DNA of 64,000 nt. It comes from Frigidibacter sp. GTDB taxonomy: Bacteria; Pseudomonadota; Alphaproteobacteria; Rhodobacterales; Rhodobacteraceae. Each line of letters begins with the position of its first letter. The first letter of the stretch is position 1. Shown piece after piece: positions 8,504-17,580 of the stretch. Where the stretch lies: NCBI RefSeq assembly GCF_030695035.1, contig NZ_JAUYTT010000008.1:496001-560000 (forward strand), written 5' to 3'. A program made the translations under genes and the position numbers. The notes beneath the pieces are model-generated. The model ran no database searches, was not told where the DNA came from, and worked only from the letters and a program-made list of their open reading frames with translations.

Positions 8504-11056
8504 TCAGTACAGCCCGCCGGAACTCAGCGTGCCGAAATCCGCCTTCTTCGGGATCACCCGGCTCTGCCCGGTCGAGGTGGTGATCGCGGTGCCCTCATCG
8601 CCGCCCTGCTCGCCATAGGCGAACAGCGGCAGGTTCTGCCCCATCGCGAAGCCGCCATCGACATAGGCGCCAAAGCCGATGAAGCTGTCCTCGCCGTCGC
8701 GGAAGTATTCCGACACGACATGGTCGCCCACGGCATCGTCGGGCAGGCGCGCGCCGGTGAAGCGGTCGATCTTGATGAAGTGCCCGCCGGGCGGCACCTT
8801 GAACTTGCCCCCCCCGTACTCCTTGATCGCCTCTTGCATGAAGCTCTGGAACACCGGGCCGCACATGCCGCCGCCCGAGGCGCTGCCAAGGCTGCGCGGC
8901 TGGTCATAGCCGATGTAGCAGCCAGCGACGAGGTTCGAGGAGAAGCCGATGAACCACACGTCCTTGGCATCATTGGTGGTGCCGGTCTTGCCGGCGATCG
9001 GCACCGGCAGGTTGATGCCGCGCGCGGTGCCGCGCTGCACGACGCCTTCGAGCATCGAGGTCAGCTGATAGGCGGTGATGGCGTTCATCACCCGCTCACG
9101 GTTCGACGCGATCTGCGGGGCCTTGCCGGCGGGCAGGCTGTCTGCGGCGCAATCGTTGCAGATGCGCTGATCGTGGCGATAGACGGTGCGGCCCCAGCGG
9201 TCCTGCACCCGGTCCACCAGCGTCGGCTCCACCCGCTCGCCGCCATTGGCGAACATGGCGTAGGCGGCCACCATCTGGAACAGCGTGGTTTCCTGCGCGC
9301 CAAGCGCGTTGGCCAGGAAGGGCGACATCGGATTGTAGACGCCGAAGCGTTCGGCATAGCCCGCCACCACATCCATGCCGATTTCCTGCGCGACCCGCAC
9401 GGTCATCAGGTTCCGCGACTGCTCGACCCCGGTGCGCAGCGGCGTCGGGCCATAGAAGCGGTTGGAGGCGTTCTTGGGCCGCCACATGCCTTGCGGGGTA
9501 TCCACCTCGATGGGCGCGTCGACGACGATGGTCGCAGGGGTGAAGCCGCTGTCCAGTGCGGCGGCATAGACGAAGGGCTTGAAGGAGGAGCCCGGCTGGC
9601 GCTGCGCCTGCGTCGCGCGGTTGAAGACCGAGGACTGGTAGGAGAAGCCACCCTGCATGGCGATCACCCGGCCGGTGTTCACGTCCATCGCCATGAAGGC
9701 ACCCTGGATGTCAGGCACCTGGCGCAGGGTCCAGCGGATGAAGCTGCCATCGTCATCGCTGGTCATCTGCCGCACCAGCACCACGTCGCCCACCGTCAGC
9801 AGGTCGCCCGCGACACGGGCTTGCGGCGCACGCTCGCGCCCCGGCATCAGCTTGCGCGCCCAGGTCACATCCTCGGCCGGGATCCAGTGGCCATCCTCGT
9901 CATCCGGGGTGCCCTCGATGCCGATGCGGGCGTCGCGCTCACCGATCTCCAGCACCACGGCCGGGGACCAGCCTTCGATGTCGCGTGGCACTTCGGCGGC
10001 ACCAAGCGCGGCGCGCCAGGTATCTTCGCTGCCAAGGGTGGCGGGCTCCAGCGTCACGCCGGTGCCGCGCCAGACGCCGATGGAGCGGTCGTATTTCTCC
10101 AGCGCCCGGCGCAGGGCGAGGGCGGCGACCGACTGCATGTCGGGATCGACGGTGGCGCGGATCGACAGGCCGCCGCCGAAGAACTCTTCCTGCCCGAAGC
10201 TGCGCGACAGCTGGCGGCGGATCTCGTCGGTGAAGTAATCGCGCGGCGGCAGCGCCTCGCGGAAGGCCGGGAAGTCGCCGTTCTGGACCGAGCGGAGCGG
10301 TTTAGCCGCCTCGGAGACCGCGGTCGCCTCGTCGATATAGCCGTTCTGCCACATCTCGCGCAGCACATAGTCGCGCCGCTCGCGCACCCGCTCTTTCGCG
10401 GTTACGGGATGGTAGCGGCCCGGGGCCTGCGGCATCGAGGCAAGGGTCGCCGCCTCATGCGGTTCCAGCTCTGCCATGGTCTTGTTGAAATAGGTCTGCG
10501 CCGCCGCCGCCACGCCGAAGGAGTTCTGCCCGAGGAAGATCTCGTTGAGGTACAGCTCCAGGATCTTGTCCTTGCTCAGAGTCTCCTCCAGCCGGGTCGC
10601 CAGGATCAGCTCCTTGACCTTGCGTTCGGCAGACCGGTCGGACGACAGCAGGAAGTTCTTCATCACCTGCTGGGTGATGGTCGAGGCGCCGCGGACGTTT
10701 TCGCCGCGCGAGCGGATCGCCTCCACCCCCGCCGCGACGATGCCGCGGGCGTCAAAGCCACCGTGGTGGTAGAAATTCTTGTCCTCGGCCGAGATGAAGG
10801 CGCCCTTCACCAGATCGGGCACATCCTCGATCGGCACGAACAGGCGCCGCTCCTCGGCGAATTCGTCGATGATGCGGCCTTCGCCGGAATAGATGCGGCT
10901 GATGGTTTTCGGGGTGTATTGCGCCAGCTGCTCATGGTTGGGCAGGTCGCGGCCATACATCCAGAAGATGGCGCCCACCGACAGCGCGACAAAGGCCGCA
11001 CCGATGGTGATCGCGGAAAAGATCGCGCCGACGAAGTTCAGGAGGAAACGGATCAA
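8504..11056 (-). CDS. mrcA: Penicillin-binding protein 1A (bifunctional transglycosylase/transpeptidase)
   Basis: An 850-residue class A PBP that polymerises and cross-links peptidoglycan in the periplasm. An N-terminal membrane anchor (about residues 8-32) is followed by a glycosyltransferase domain with EDKNFYHHGGFD, GASTITQQVMKN and RKVKELILA motifs. The transpeptidase domain carries SSFK (Ser490, Lys493), SRN and KTGTTND. An OB-like insert lies between the two catalytic domains, as usual for PBP1A. amiC lies about 1.3 kb upstream on the same strand, with an unrelated hydrolase gene between on the other strand. Confidence 0.97.
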   Translation of the reverse strand: MIRFLLNFVGAIFSAITIGAAFVALSVGAIFWMYGRDLPNHEQLAQYTPKTISRIYSGEGRIIDEFAEERRLFVPIEDVPDLVKGAFISAEDKNFYHHGGFDARGIVAAGVEAIRSRGENVRGASTITQQVMKNFLLSSDRSAERKVKELILATRLEETLSKDKILELYLNEIFLGQNSFGVAAAAQTYFNKTMAELEPHEAATLASMPQAPGRYHPVTAKERVRERRDYVLREMWQNGYIDEATAVSEAAKPLRSVQNGDFPAFREALPPRDYFTDEIRRQLSRSFGQEEFFGGGLSIRATVDPDMQSVAALALRRALEKYDRSIGVWRGTGVTLEPATLGSEDTWRAALGAAEVPRDIEGWSPAVVLEIGERDARIGIEGTPDDEDGHWIPAEDVTWARKLMPGRERAPQARVAGDLLTVGDVVLVRQMTSDDDGSFIRWTLRQVPDIQGAFMAMDVNTGRVIAMQGGFSYQSSVFNRATQAQRQPGSSFKPFVYAAALDSGFTPATIVVDAPIEVDTPQGMWRPKNASNRFYGPTPLRTGVEQSRNLMTVRVAQEIGMDVVAGYAERFGVYNPMSPFLANALGAQETTLFQMVAAYAMFANGGERVEPTLVDRVQDRWGRTVYRHDQRICNDCAADSLPAGKAPQIASNRERVMNAITAYQLTSMLEGVVQRGTARGINLPVPIAGKTGTTNDAKDVWFIGFSSNLVAGCYIGYDQPRSLGSASGGGMCGPVFQSFMQEAIKEYGGGKFKVPPGGHFIKIDRFTGARLPDDAVGDHVVSEYFRDGEDSFIGFGAYVDGGFAMGQNLPLFAYGEQGGDEGTAITTSTGQSRVIPKKADFGTLSSGGLY

Positions 11057-11250
11057 GGGGCAGCTCCGGGAGGTTCCGCGCCTCTATAGCCGGGGTGGCG
11101 GCGAGGGTCAAAACAACTCGGTGTCAGGGGTGCGCCCGGGGACGGGATCGGGGATGGGTGCGCGAAAGCCCGCCGGGCGGGGGCTGGCCGGGGAACGCGC
11201 TCGGGCTCGTGGGGGTTTCTGTGGAGCCAGGATTGCAAGGAGACAAGCAG

Positions 11251-12300
11251 ATGAGCGCCCTGACCGAGACCACCGCCGGCGTGCTGTCTGCGCTGTTCGG
11301 CGGCAGCCCAGCAAAGCCCGGCCCGCAGATGCAGGCGGTGCTGGACCGGCTGGAGGCTCTTGGCGCGCGCCCGGCAGGGACGGTGGACGCGGCCGCGTTC
11401 CGGGCGCAACCAGGCCCGGCGGATGCGGTCGCCTCGCTTCTGGCCGAGGGGGTTGGCACGCCGCCCTCGGACAAGGGCCTTCAGATTCGCGACTTTTCGG
11501 TGCCGGGCGCGGCGGGGGAGATCGCGGCGCGGGCCTATCTGCCGCAGGGGCCGGGGCCCTTGCCGGTGATCGTCTATTTCCACGGCGGCGGCTGGGTGCT
11601 TGGCGGGCTCGACGCCTATGACGCCACCGCCCGCGCGCTGGCGCTTGGCGCAGAAGCGCTGGTGCTGGCCTTCGACCATCGCTGCGCGCCCGAGCATCCC
11701 TTCCCTGCCGCGCATCTGGACGCGGTGGCCGCCTGGCAATGGGCCAGCGAAAACGCGGCGGAGTTCGGCGGCGATCCCCTGCGGATGGCCGTCGCGGGCG
11801 AGAGCGCGGGCGGCAACCTCGCCATCGGCGTGGCGCTGGCGGCGCGCGACCGCGGAATGACGCCGCCTCTGCATCAGTTGCTGGTCTACCCGGTGGCGGG
11901 GAACGACCTGGACACCGCCTCCTACCGCTCCCATGCCGAGGCTGCCCCGCTTGGCCGGCAGGGGATGGAGTGGTTCATTGCGCAGGCCTTCCCCATTGAC
12001 GGACAGACCGAAGACCCGCGGCTGAACGTCGTGGCGCGCGACGATCTGGCGGGGCTGCCGCCCGCCACCATCCTGAATGCGCGGATCGACCCGCTGCTGT
12101 CGGAGGGCGAGACGCTGGCGGCGCGGCTGATCGAGGCGGGGGTGCCGGTGACGCAGCGCACCTTCGACGGGGTCACGCATGAGTTCTTCGGGATGGGCGC
12201 GGTGGTGGAGACGGCGCAAGAGGCAATGGACCTGGCGACGGGCCGGCTGCGCCATGCCTTCCACAGCGGCGCGCCCGGAGCCATGGCGACCCTGCTCTAA
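11251..12300 (+). CDS. Alpha/beta hydrolase of the hormone-sensitive-lipase (HSL) family
   Basis: A 349-residue enzyme. The oxyanion-hole motif HGGGW and the nucleophile elbow GESAGGN (Ser185) define the HSL-type esterase/lipase family, and the final catalytic His lies in DGVTHEFFGM. The ATG at 11251 is chosen because AAGGAGA lies 7-13 bases upstream; the open frame runs further 5' without a comparable RBS. Likely a cytoplasmic carboxylesterase on small acyl esters, with the actual substrate unknown. It sits antiparallel between mrcA and amiC and looks like a later insertion into that pair. An 18-bp direct repeat spans its stop codon. Confidence 0.88.
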   Translation: MSALTETTAGVLSALFGGSPAKPGPQMQAVLDRLEALGARPAGTVDAAAFRAQPGPADAVASLLAEGVGTPPSDKGLQIRDFSVPGAAGEIAARAYLPQGPGPLPVIVYFHGGGWVLGGLDAYDATARALALGAEALVLAFDHRCAPEHPFPAAHLDAVAAWQWASENAAEFGGDPLRMAVAGESAGGNLAIGVALAARDRGMTPPLHQLLVYPVAGNDLDTASYRSHAEAAPLGRQGMEWFIAQAFPIDGQTEDPRLNVVARDDLAGLPPATILNARIDPLLSEGETLAARLIEAGVPVTQRTFDGVTHEFFGMGAVVETAQEAMDLATGRLRHAFHSGAPGAMATLL

Positions 12301-12323
12301 ACCTGCATCGCGACCCTGCTCTA
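12282..12323. repeat. 18-bp direct repeat across the hydrolase stop codon
   Basis: CATGGCGACCCTGCTCTA at 12282-12299 recurs as CATCGCGACCCTGCTCTA at 12306-12323, one mismatch with a 24-bp period. The first copy encodes the last residues of the hydrolase; the second lies between its stop and the amiC stop. Confidence 0.8.
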
Positions 12324-12324
12324 G

Positions 12325-13554
12325 CTACTGCCGGATCAGCCGCGCCTCTGCCGCATCCGCCTCGGCCCAGGCCCGGACCCCGGCCAGCAGCGCCGCTTGC
12401 ATCTGCGCGCGCCAGGCCGGGTCCATCAGCCGCGCGCGGTCGGCAGCGGAGGACATGAACCCCACCTCCAGCAGCACGGACGGGATGTCGGGCGACTTCA
12501 GCACCGAGAAGTCCGCCGCCTGCACCGGGCGGCGATGGGTCTTCAGCCCCGCCGCCTTGATCCCATCGGCCAAGGCCATCGCCAGCCTGTCAGCGCGGGG
12601 CTGGGTTTCGGTGCGCGCCAGGTCCATCAGCACCCCCGCCACCTCATCATCGTGGCCATCAAGGTCGATCCCGGCCAGCAGGTCGGCGCGGTCATGGCGT
12701 TCGGCCAGCAGCGCAGAGGCGGTGTCGGAGGCGTCTTCCGACAGCGTGTAGATCGTCGCCCCCACCGCCTCGCCCTCGGCCAGAGCATCGGCGTGGAGCG
12801 AAAGGAACAGGTCCGCCCCCGCCGCCCGCGCGGCCGAGATGCGGGTTTCCAGCGGCACGAAGACATCCTCGGTCCGCGTCAGCTCCACCTGTATCCCGCC
12901 GCGGCGCAGCACCTCTTGCAGCTCGCGCGCGAAGGCCAGCATCAGATGCGCCTCGGTCAGCCCCGCCGCCTCGGCCCCGGGATCGAGCCCGCCATGGCCG
13001 GGGTCGAGCACCACCACCAGCGGTGCCTCTCCGGTCTGGCGCTGCTTGGCGGGCTTGGTCACCACCGGGTCGGGCAGGTCCCAGATCGTGCCCTCCACCG
13101 CGCGGCCCGGATCGGCGGCGACGGCGGCAAGCCCCGCGGCATCGGTAGGTTCAAGCCGGATCCGCACCGAAGCGGGATCGGTCTCCTGCCAGGCCGAGGA
13201 CACCAGGAACGGCCCGTCCAGTTCCGCCACCAGCCGCGACCAGCCGGGGCGAAAGACGCCCCAGCGAAGCTCGGTGACATGGGCGGAGCGGTCGAGGGAC
13301 AGCGGGTCGGCGCCCTGGAAGGACACTTCGCGGAAATCCACCACCAGCCGCGGCGGATCTTGCAGCAAGAACACCCGGAACGGCACCGGCTGCGACAGCG
13401 CCAGCGTGACAGAGATGCCCCCCGCCCGGTCCTCGACGCCCGAGGCACCGGCGTTGAGCCGCGCCAGCGCCGTCAGCTCCTGCGCCGCGGCAGGCAGCAC
13501 CAGCATCAGCGCGGCCAGCAAAGGCGCCAGTCTGCGAAGAAGAAACCCGATCAT
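12325..13554 (-). CDS. amiC: N-acetylmuramoyl-L-alanine amidase
   Basis: A 409-residue periplasmic cell-wall amidase. A signal peptide (about residues 1-24, ending AAAQ) precedes an AMIN domain that targets the septum, then an Amidase_3 catalytic domain. Zinc-site motifs are visible: VVLDPGHGGLDPG (His), GLTEAHLML (Glu), LFLSLHADAL (His) and SVLLEVGFMS (catalytic Glu). It cleaves the amide between MurNAc and L-Ala during daughter-cell separation. It lies upstream of mrcA on the same strand. Confidence 0.94.
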   Translation of the reverse strand: MIGFLLRRLAPLLAALMLVLPAAAQELTALARLNAGASGVEDRAGGISVTLALSQPVPFRVFLLQDPPRLVVDFREVSFQGADPLSLDRSAHVTELRWGVFRPGWSRLVAELDGPFLVSSAWQETDPASVRIRLEPTDAAGLAAVAADPGRAVEGTIWDLPDPVVTKPAKQRQTGEAPLVVVLDPGHGGLDPGAEAAGLTEAHLMLAFARELQEVLRRGGIQVELTRTEDVFVPLETRISAARAAGADLFLSLHADALAEGEAVGATIYTLSEDASDTASALLAERHDRADLLAGIDLDGHDDEVAGVLMDLARTETQPRADRLAMALADGIKAAGLKTHRRPVQAADFSVLKSPDIPSVLLEVGFMSSAADRARLMDPAWRAQMQAALLAGVRAWAEADAAEARLIRQ

Positions 13555-13624
13555 GCCTCTGCCCTTTTCGCGCCAGCATAGCGATGAGCGGCGCGAATCC
13601 CTAGCCCCACCTCATGCTGGCGCA

Positions 13625-14776
13625 TCACGCCTGGCGGGCGGCCATGAACTTGGTCAGCCGGGCGATCCCCTCGGCGATGTCGGCGGTGGACCCGGCATAG
13701 GAGAAGCGCAGCGTGGTGCCGCCGCGGACCGGATCGAAATCCAGCCCCGGCGTGACCGCGACCCCGGCCCCCGCCAGAATCTCCGCGGCAAAGGCGCGGC
13801 TGTCCGTCTTCAGCCCCGACACATCGGCATAGATATAGAAGGCCCCGTCCGGCGGCGCGATCCTGTCAAAGCCGGCGCCCGGCAACCCCTCCAGCATCAG
13901 CTGGCGGTTGCAGGCATAGACGGCGCGGTTCGCCTCCAGCTCGTCCACGCAATCCAGCGCGGCAAGGGCGGCGACCTGGCTGGCATGGGGCGGGCAGATG
14001 AACATGTTCTGCGCCAGCCGCTCGACGATGCGGACGTGATCCTCGGGCACCACCATCCAGCCGATGCGCCAGCCGGTCATGCTGAAATACTTGGAGAAGG
14101 AGTTGATGACATAGACATCATCCGAAATCTCCAATGCGGAAATCGCGCGCCCCTCGTAATGCAGCCCGTGGTAGATCTCGTCCGACACGAAGGCCAGATT
14201 GCGCTCGGCCGCGACATGGATCAACGCCGCCAGCGCATCGCGGCCGAGCATGGTGCCGGACGGGTTGCCGGGCGAGGCGACGATCAGGCCCGCCAGATCG
14301 GGGGCCAGCGCCACATCCTCAGGGTTCGGTTGCAGCCGGTCCTCGGCCCGCGCGGGAATGCCCACCGGCTCCAGCGACAGCGCGCGCAGGATCTGGCGGT
14401 AGGACGGGTAGCCCGGCTCGCCAAGCGCCACCCGGTCGCCGGCATCGAAAAGCGCGGTGAAGGCCAGCAGGAAGGCGGCGGAGGAGCCGGCGGTGACGAT
14501 GACCCGGGCCGGATCAAGCTCCACCCCATACCAGCGGGCATAGAGCGCGGCGATCCCGGCACGCAGCTGCGGCAGGCCGAGGGCGACGGTGTAGCCAAGG
14601 GCACCCTGCTCCATCGCCCGGGCCAGCGCAGCACGGGCGGCGGCGGGCGCGGGGGTCGAGGGCTGGCCGACCTCCATATGGATGATGTGGCGGCCCGCGG
14701 CCTCGGCGGCGCGCGCGGCCTCCATCACGTCCATCACGATGAAGGGATCGACAAGCCCGCGCCTTGATGTCCGCAT
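13625..14776 (-). CDS. PLP-dependent class I/II aminotransferase
   Basis: A 383-residue fold-type I aminotransferase of the aspartate aminotransferase superfamily. The PLP Lys229 lies in NSFSKYFSMTGWRIGW. Also visible are GQPSTP near the N terminus, ASPGNPSGTM (cofactor Asn) and the C-terminal TLRFSYAGS with the carboxylate-binding Arg. Substrate specificity (aspartate, alanine or aromatic amino acids) cannot be set by eye. It is a monocistronic minus-strand gene, divergent from the dsbA-like gene. Confidence 0.88.
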   Translation of the reverse strand: MRTSRRGLVDPFIVMDVMEAARAAEAAGRHIIHMEVGQPSTPAPAAARAALARAMEQGALGYTVALGLPQLRAGIAALYARWYGVELDPARVIVTAGSSAAFLLAFTALFDAGDRVALGEPGYPSYRQILRALSLEPVGIPARAEDRLQPNPEDVALAPDLAGLIVASPGNPSGTMLGRDALAALIHVAAERNLAFVSDEIYHGLHYEGRAISALEISDDVYVINSFSKYFSMTGWRIGWMVVPEDHVRIVERLAQNMFICPPHASQVAALAALDCVDELEANRAVYACNRQLMLEGLPGAGFDRIAPPDGAFYIYADVSGLKTDSRAFAAEILAGAGVAVTPGLDFDPVRGGTTLRFSYAGSTADIAEGIARLTKFMAARQA

Positions 14777-14954
14777 CTAGCGTCTCCATGCTGCCCCGCA
14801 GCCCCCACGGGCGTGCCTTGCGTTCATTTCAGCCGCGGCGGGCAAGGTCAATGCCAGCCCCTGCGGCGCGAGGTCCGTTGCGGCGCGGCGGCATCCGTGC
14901 CAAGCCCACGGGCAGAAGAATAGCGGCGCTGCCGCCCGAACCGGAGACGATACG

Positions 14955-15722
14955 ATGACCCGCCCCGCCTTCGCTCAACGGCGCTTCGCGCTAGCCCTCG
15001 CCGCGACCCTGACCCTTGGCACCCCTGCCCTGGCCTTCGACATCACCTCGATGACCCAGCCCGAAAGCGAGGCCTTTGGCGAGGCGGTGCGCGGCTACCT
15101 GATGGAGAACCCCGGGGTGCTGATGGAGGTAATCGCAGAGCTGGAGGCGCAGCAGGCAGAGGCGCAGTCCTCGGGCGATAGCGCACTGGTGCTGTCCAAC
15201 GCCGCTGACATCTATGAGGACGGGTTCTCCTGGGTCGGCGGCAATCCCGAGGGCAGCCTGACGGTGGTGGAATTCATCGACTACCGCTGCGGCTATTGCC
15301 GCAAGGCGCATTCCGAAGTGCTGGAGCTGGTGGAGACAGATGGCGACATCCGCTACATCGTCAAGGAATTCCCGATCCTCGGCGAGGAGTCGGTGATCGC
15401 CTCGCAATTCGCCGTTGCGGCGCTGCAGGTGGCCGGGCCCGAGGCCTATGAGAAGATCAACCATGGCCTTTACACCGAGTTCCGCGGCGCGATGACGGCC
15501 GAGCGTCTGGCGGCCTTCGCCACCGATCTGGGGCTGGACGGCGCGGCGATTGCCGCCGGAATGGACTCGCCCGAAGTGGCCAAGGTGCTGAACGACAACC
15601 AGCTGCTGGCACAGCGCCTGCAGATCGAGGGCACCCCGACCTTCGTGATGGGCGACCAGCTGCTGCGCGGCTATGTCCCGCTGGAGGGAATGCGCGCGAT
15701 GGTGGCGGATGTGCGGGGGTAG
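14955..15722 (+). CDS. DsbA/ScsC-like periplasmic thiol oxidoreductase
   Basis: A 255-residue secreted protein: signal peptide about residues 1-28 (ending ALA), then a Glu/Gln-rich helical N-terminal stretch that in ScsC relatives mediates oligomerisation. The thioredoxin fold has the active site CGYC (Cys112/Cys115) in IDYRCGYCRKAH and the cis-proline motif EGTPTFVM. It likely forms or isomerises disulfides in the periplasm. A very strong hairpin terminator lies 41 bp downstream, so it is probably a single-gene transcript. Confidence 0.9.
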   Translation: MTRPAFAQRRFALALAATLTLGTPALAFDITSMTQPESEAFGEAVRGYLMENPGVLMEVIAELEAQQAEAQSSGDSALVLSNAADIYEDGFSWVGGNPEGSLTVVEFIDYRCGYCRKAHSEVLELVETDGDIRYIVKEFPILGEESVIASQFAVAALQVAGPEAYEKINHGLYTEFRGAMTAERLAAFATDLGLDGAAIAAGMDSPEVAKVLNDNQLLAQRLQIEGTPTFVMGDQLLRGYVPLEGMRAMVADVRG

Positions 15723-15762
15723 ATCCCCCGTTCCAAGCGGGCCATTGGACTCTTTGGCCCCG

Positions 15763-15803
15763 GGCGCGGGTGACTTGCCGACGGCAAGTCACCCGCGCCT
15801 TTT
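15763..15803 (+). terminator. 17-bp perfect hairpin terminator after the dsbA-like gene
   Basis: GGCGCGGGTGACTTGCC (15763-15779) pairs perfectly with 15783-15799 around a 3-nt loop (GAC) and is followed by TTTT. It is one of the longest perfect stems in the window. Confidence 0.85.
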
Positions 15804-15885
15804 GACCGGAGGCGCAAGCCGCAGGGTGAGGGGGATGCCGCTTTCTCGGATCGCCCCGATCTCTGCAAGGCACCTTGAAACAGGT

Positions 15886-16317
15886 TCAGCCGTTTGATGG
15901 CATCTTAAGTCTCTGCAAAGGCCGCATCAGCAGAACTGCCACAGACCCGGCGACGCCGATAGCGATGCAGAGGCCGAACTCCCCCCAGCCCATATTGTGG
16001 AACCTGAACAGAGACTTCGCCACGAGGTATCCAAGGACCATCGCTGTGAGAAGGTTCGGGCCATGGCTCGTTGCCGCGCGAACCGGGATCAACAACGAGA
16101 ATGCCACGGCCCCGAGGGCCACATAGGTGCGGAAAAGCCAGTCCAAGCGCTGCGTGCGCTCAAGGAAACCCTGGAAGTCTCGCGGACCGGGGAGATTGAG
16201 AATTTCCGATGCCTGGTCACGAAGCTGCAGCTGCGTCGGCCATGTCAGGTGCTGAAGGAGAAACGCGAAAGCTATCGGCAGAAAGAAGATCAGTGCGTAT
16301 CGCAAGGCCATGACCAT
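15886..16317 (-). CDS. Small integral membrane protein, unknown function
   Basis: About 143 residues from ATG 16317, chosen for GAGGGTGG just upstream. A GTG at 16350 overlapping the ispG TGA (GTGA) would add 11 residues and suggest translational coupling. Four hydrophobic segments are seen: ALRYALIFFLPIAFAFLL, a segment near TYVALGAVAFSLLI, LLTAMVLGYLVAKSLF and LCIAIGVAGSVAVLLM. A polar, Gln/Arg-rich loop lies between the first two. I do not recognise a family. The position immediately downstream of ispG is the only context. Confidence 0.6.
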   Translation of the reverse strand: MVMALRYALIFFLPIAFAFLLQHLTWPTQLQLRDQASEILNLPGPRDFQGFLERTQRLDWLFRTYVALGAVAFSLLIPVRAATSHGPNLLTAMVLGYLVAKSLFRFHNMGWGEFGLCIAIGVAGSVAVLLMRPLQRLKMPSNG

Positions 16318-16346
16318 GCCACCCTCTGCATGGCCTTCCGAGCCCC

Positions 16347-17495
16347 TCACCCCGCCTGCACCAACTGCGCAGCCGCCTCGGCCTCCGCCTCGGCCGCCTG
16401 TATCGCCGCCGCCTTCGCCTCGACCAGTTCAACGATATGGTCGATCATCCGCTCATTCCCCAGCTTGTGGACCTGCTTGCCGGCCAGATAGACCATGCCG
16501 GACCCTGCCCCGCCGCCGGTGAAGCCGATATCGGTCATCAGCGCCTCGCCCGGGCCATTGACCACGCAGCCGATGATGCTGAGGCTCATCGAGGTGGTGA
16601 CATGCGCCAGCCGGTCCTCGAGCGCCGAGACGGTCTTGATCACGTCGAAGCCCTGCCGCGCGCAGCTGGGGCAGGAGATGATGGTGACGCCGCGGTGGCG
16701 CAGGCCGAGCGATTTCAGGATCTCATACCCCACCTTCACCTCCTCGACCGGATCGGCCGAGAGCGAGACGCGGATGGTGTCGCCGATGCCCATCCACAGG
16801 AGGTTGCCAAGGCCGATGGCGGATTTCACCGTACCGGAGACCAGCCCCCCGGCTTCGGTGATGCCGAGGTGGATCGGCGCGTCGGTCGCCTCGGCCAGCG
16901 CCTGATAGGCGGCGGCGGCGAGGAACACGTCGGAGGCCTTCACGCTGATCTTGAACTCGTGGAAATCGTTGTCCTGCAACAGCTTGATATGGTCCATACC
17001 GGATTCGACCATCGCATCCGGGCAAGGCTCGCCGTATTTCTCCAGCAGATGCCGCTCCAGCGAACCGGCATTCACGCCGATGCGGATGGAGCAGCCATGA
17101 TCCTTGGCCGCCCGCACCACCTCGGCCACGCGGCGGGCGTCGCCGATATTGCCGGGGTTGATGCGCAGGCAGGCGGCGCCCGCCTCGGCGGCCTCGATGG
17201 CGCGTTTGTAGTGGAAATGGATGTCCGCGACGATCGGCACCGGGCTTTCGCGGCAAATCTCGCGCAGGGCCTGGGTGCTGGATTCGTCGGGGGTGGAGAT
17301 GCGGACGATATCGGCGCCCACATCGGCCGCCGCGATCACCTGCGCCAGGGTGGCGCGCACGTCGGACGTGTCGGTGTTGGTCATCGTCTGCACCGAGATC
17401 GGCGCATCGCCCCCCACGGCCACCTTGCCGACCATGATCTGGCGCGACTTTCGACGATAGATATTGCGCCAGGGGCGGACGGTGTTGAGCGACAT
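16347..17495 (-). CDS. ispG: 4-hydroxy-3-methylbut-2-en-1-yl diphosphate synthase (IspG/GcpE)
   Basis: About 382 residues from ATG 17495, which has GAGG 8 bases upstream; an ATG at 17522 is in frame without an RBS. IspG is the penultimate MEP-pathway enzyme for isoprenoid precursors and carries a [4Fe-4S] cluster. Cluster ligands are visible in [12 protein letters not shown] and [10 protein letters not shown]. The N-terminal TIM-barrel signature is IRISTPD-like ([11 protein letters not shown]) with INPGNIGD. The C-terminal tail is an Ala/Glu-rich helix. Confidence 0.96.
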   Translation of the reverse strand: MSLNTVRPWRNIYRRKSRQIMVGKVAVGGDAPISVQTMTNTDTSDVRATLAQVIAAADVGADIVRISTPDESSTQALREICRESPVPIVADIHFHYKRAIEAAEAGAACLRINPGNIGDARRVAEVVRAAKDHGCSIRIGVNAGSLERHLLEKYGEPCPDAMVESGMDHIKLLQDNDFHEFKISVKASDVFLAAAAYQALAEATDAPIHLGITEAGGLVSGTVKSAIGLGNLLWMGIGDTIRVSLSADPVEEVKVGYEILKSLGLRHRGVTIISCPSCARQGFDVIKTVSALEDRLAHVTTSMSLSIIGCVVNGPGEALMTDIGFTGGGAGSGMVYLAGKQVHKLGNERMIDHIVELVEAKAAAIQAAEAEAEAAAQLVQAG

Positions 17496-17580
17496 CGAGA
17501 AACCTCGTTGGTCTGCGGTCACCGCCTAGATAGGCGCAGCCCCGGCCCGAGGCAACCGCAAGCGGGCCGGAACCCATCCG

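Noticed and set aside
8720-11089. 789-residue plus-strand open frame opposite mrcA
   Set aside because: Antisense shadow of PBP1A with His/Arg/Gly-rich sequence and no motif.
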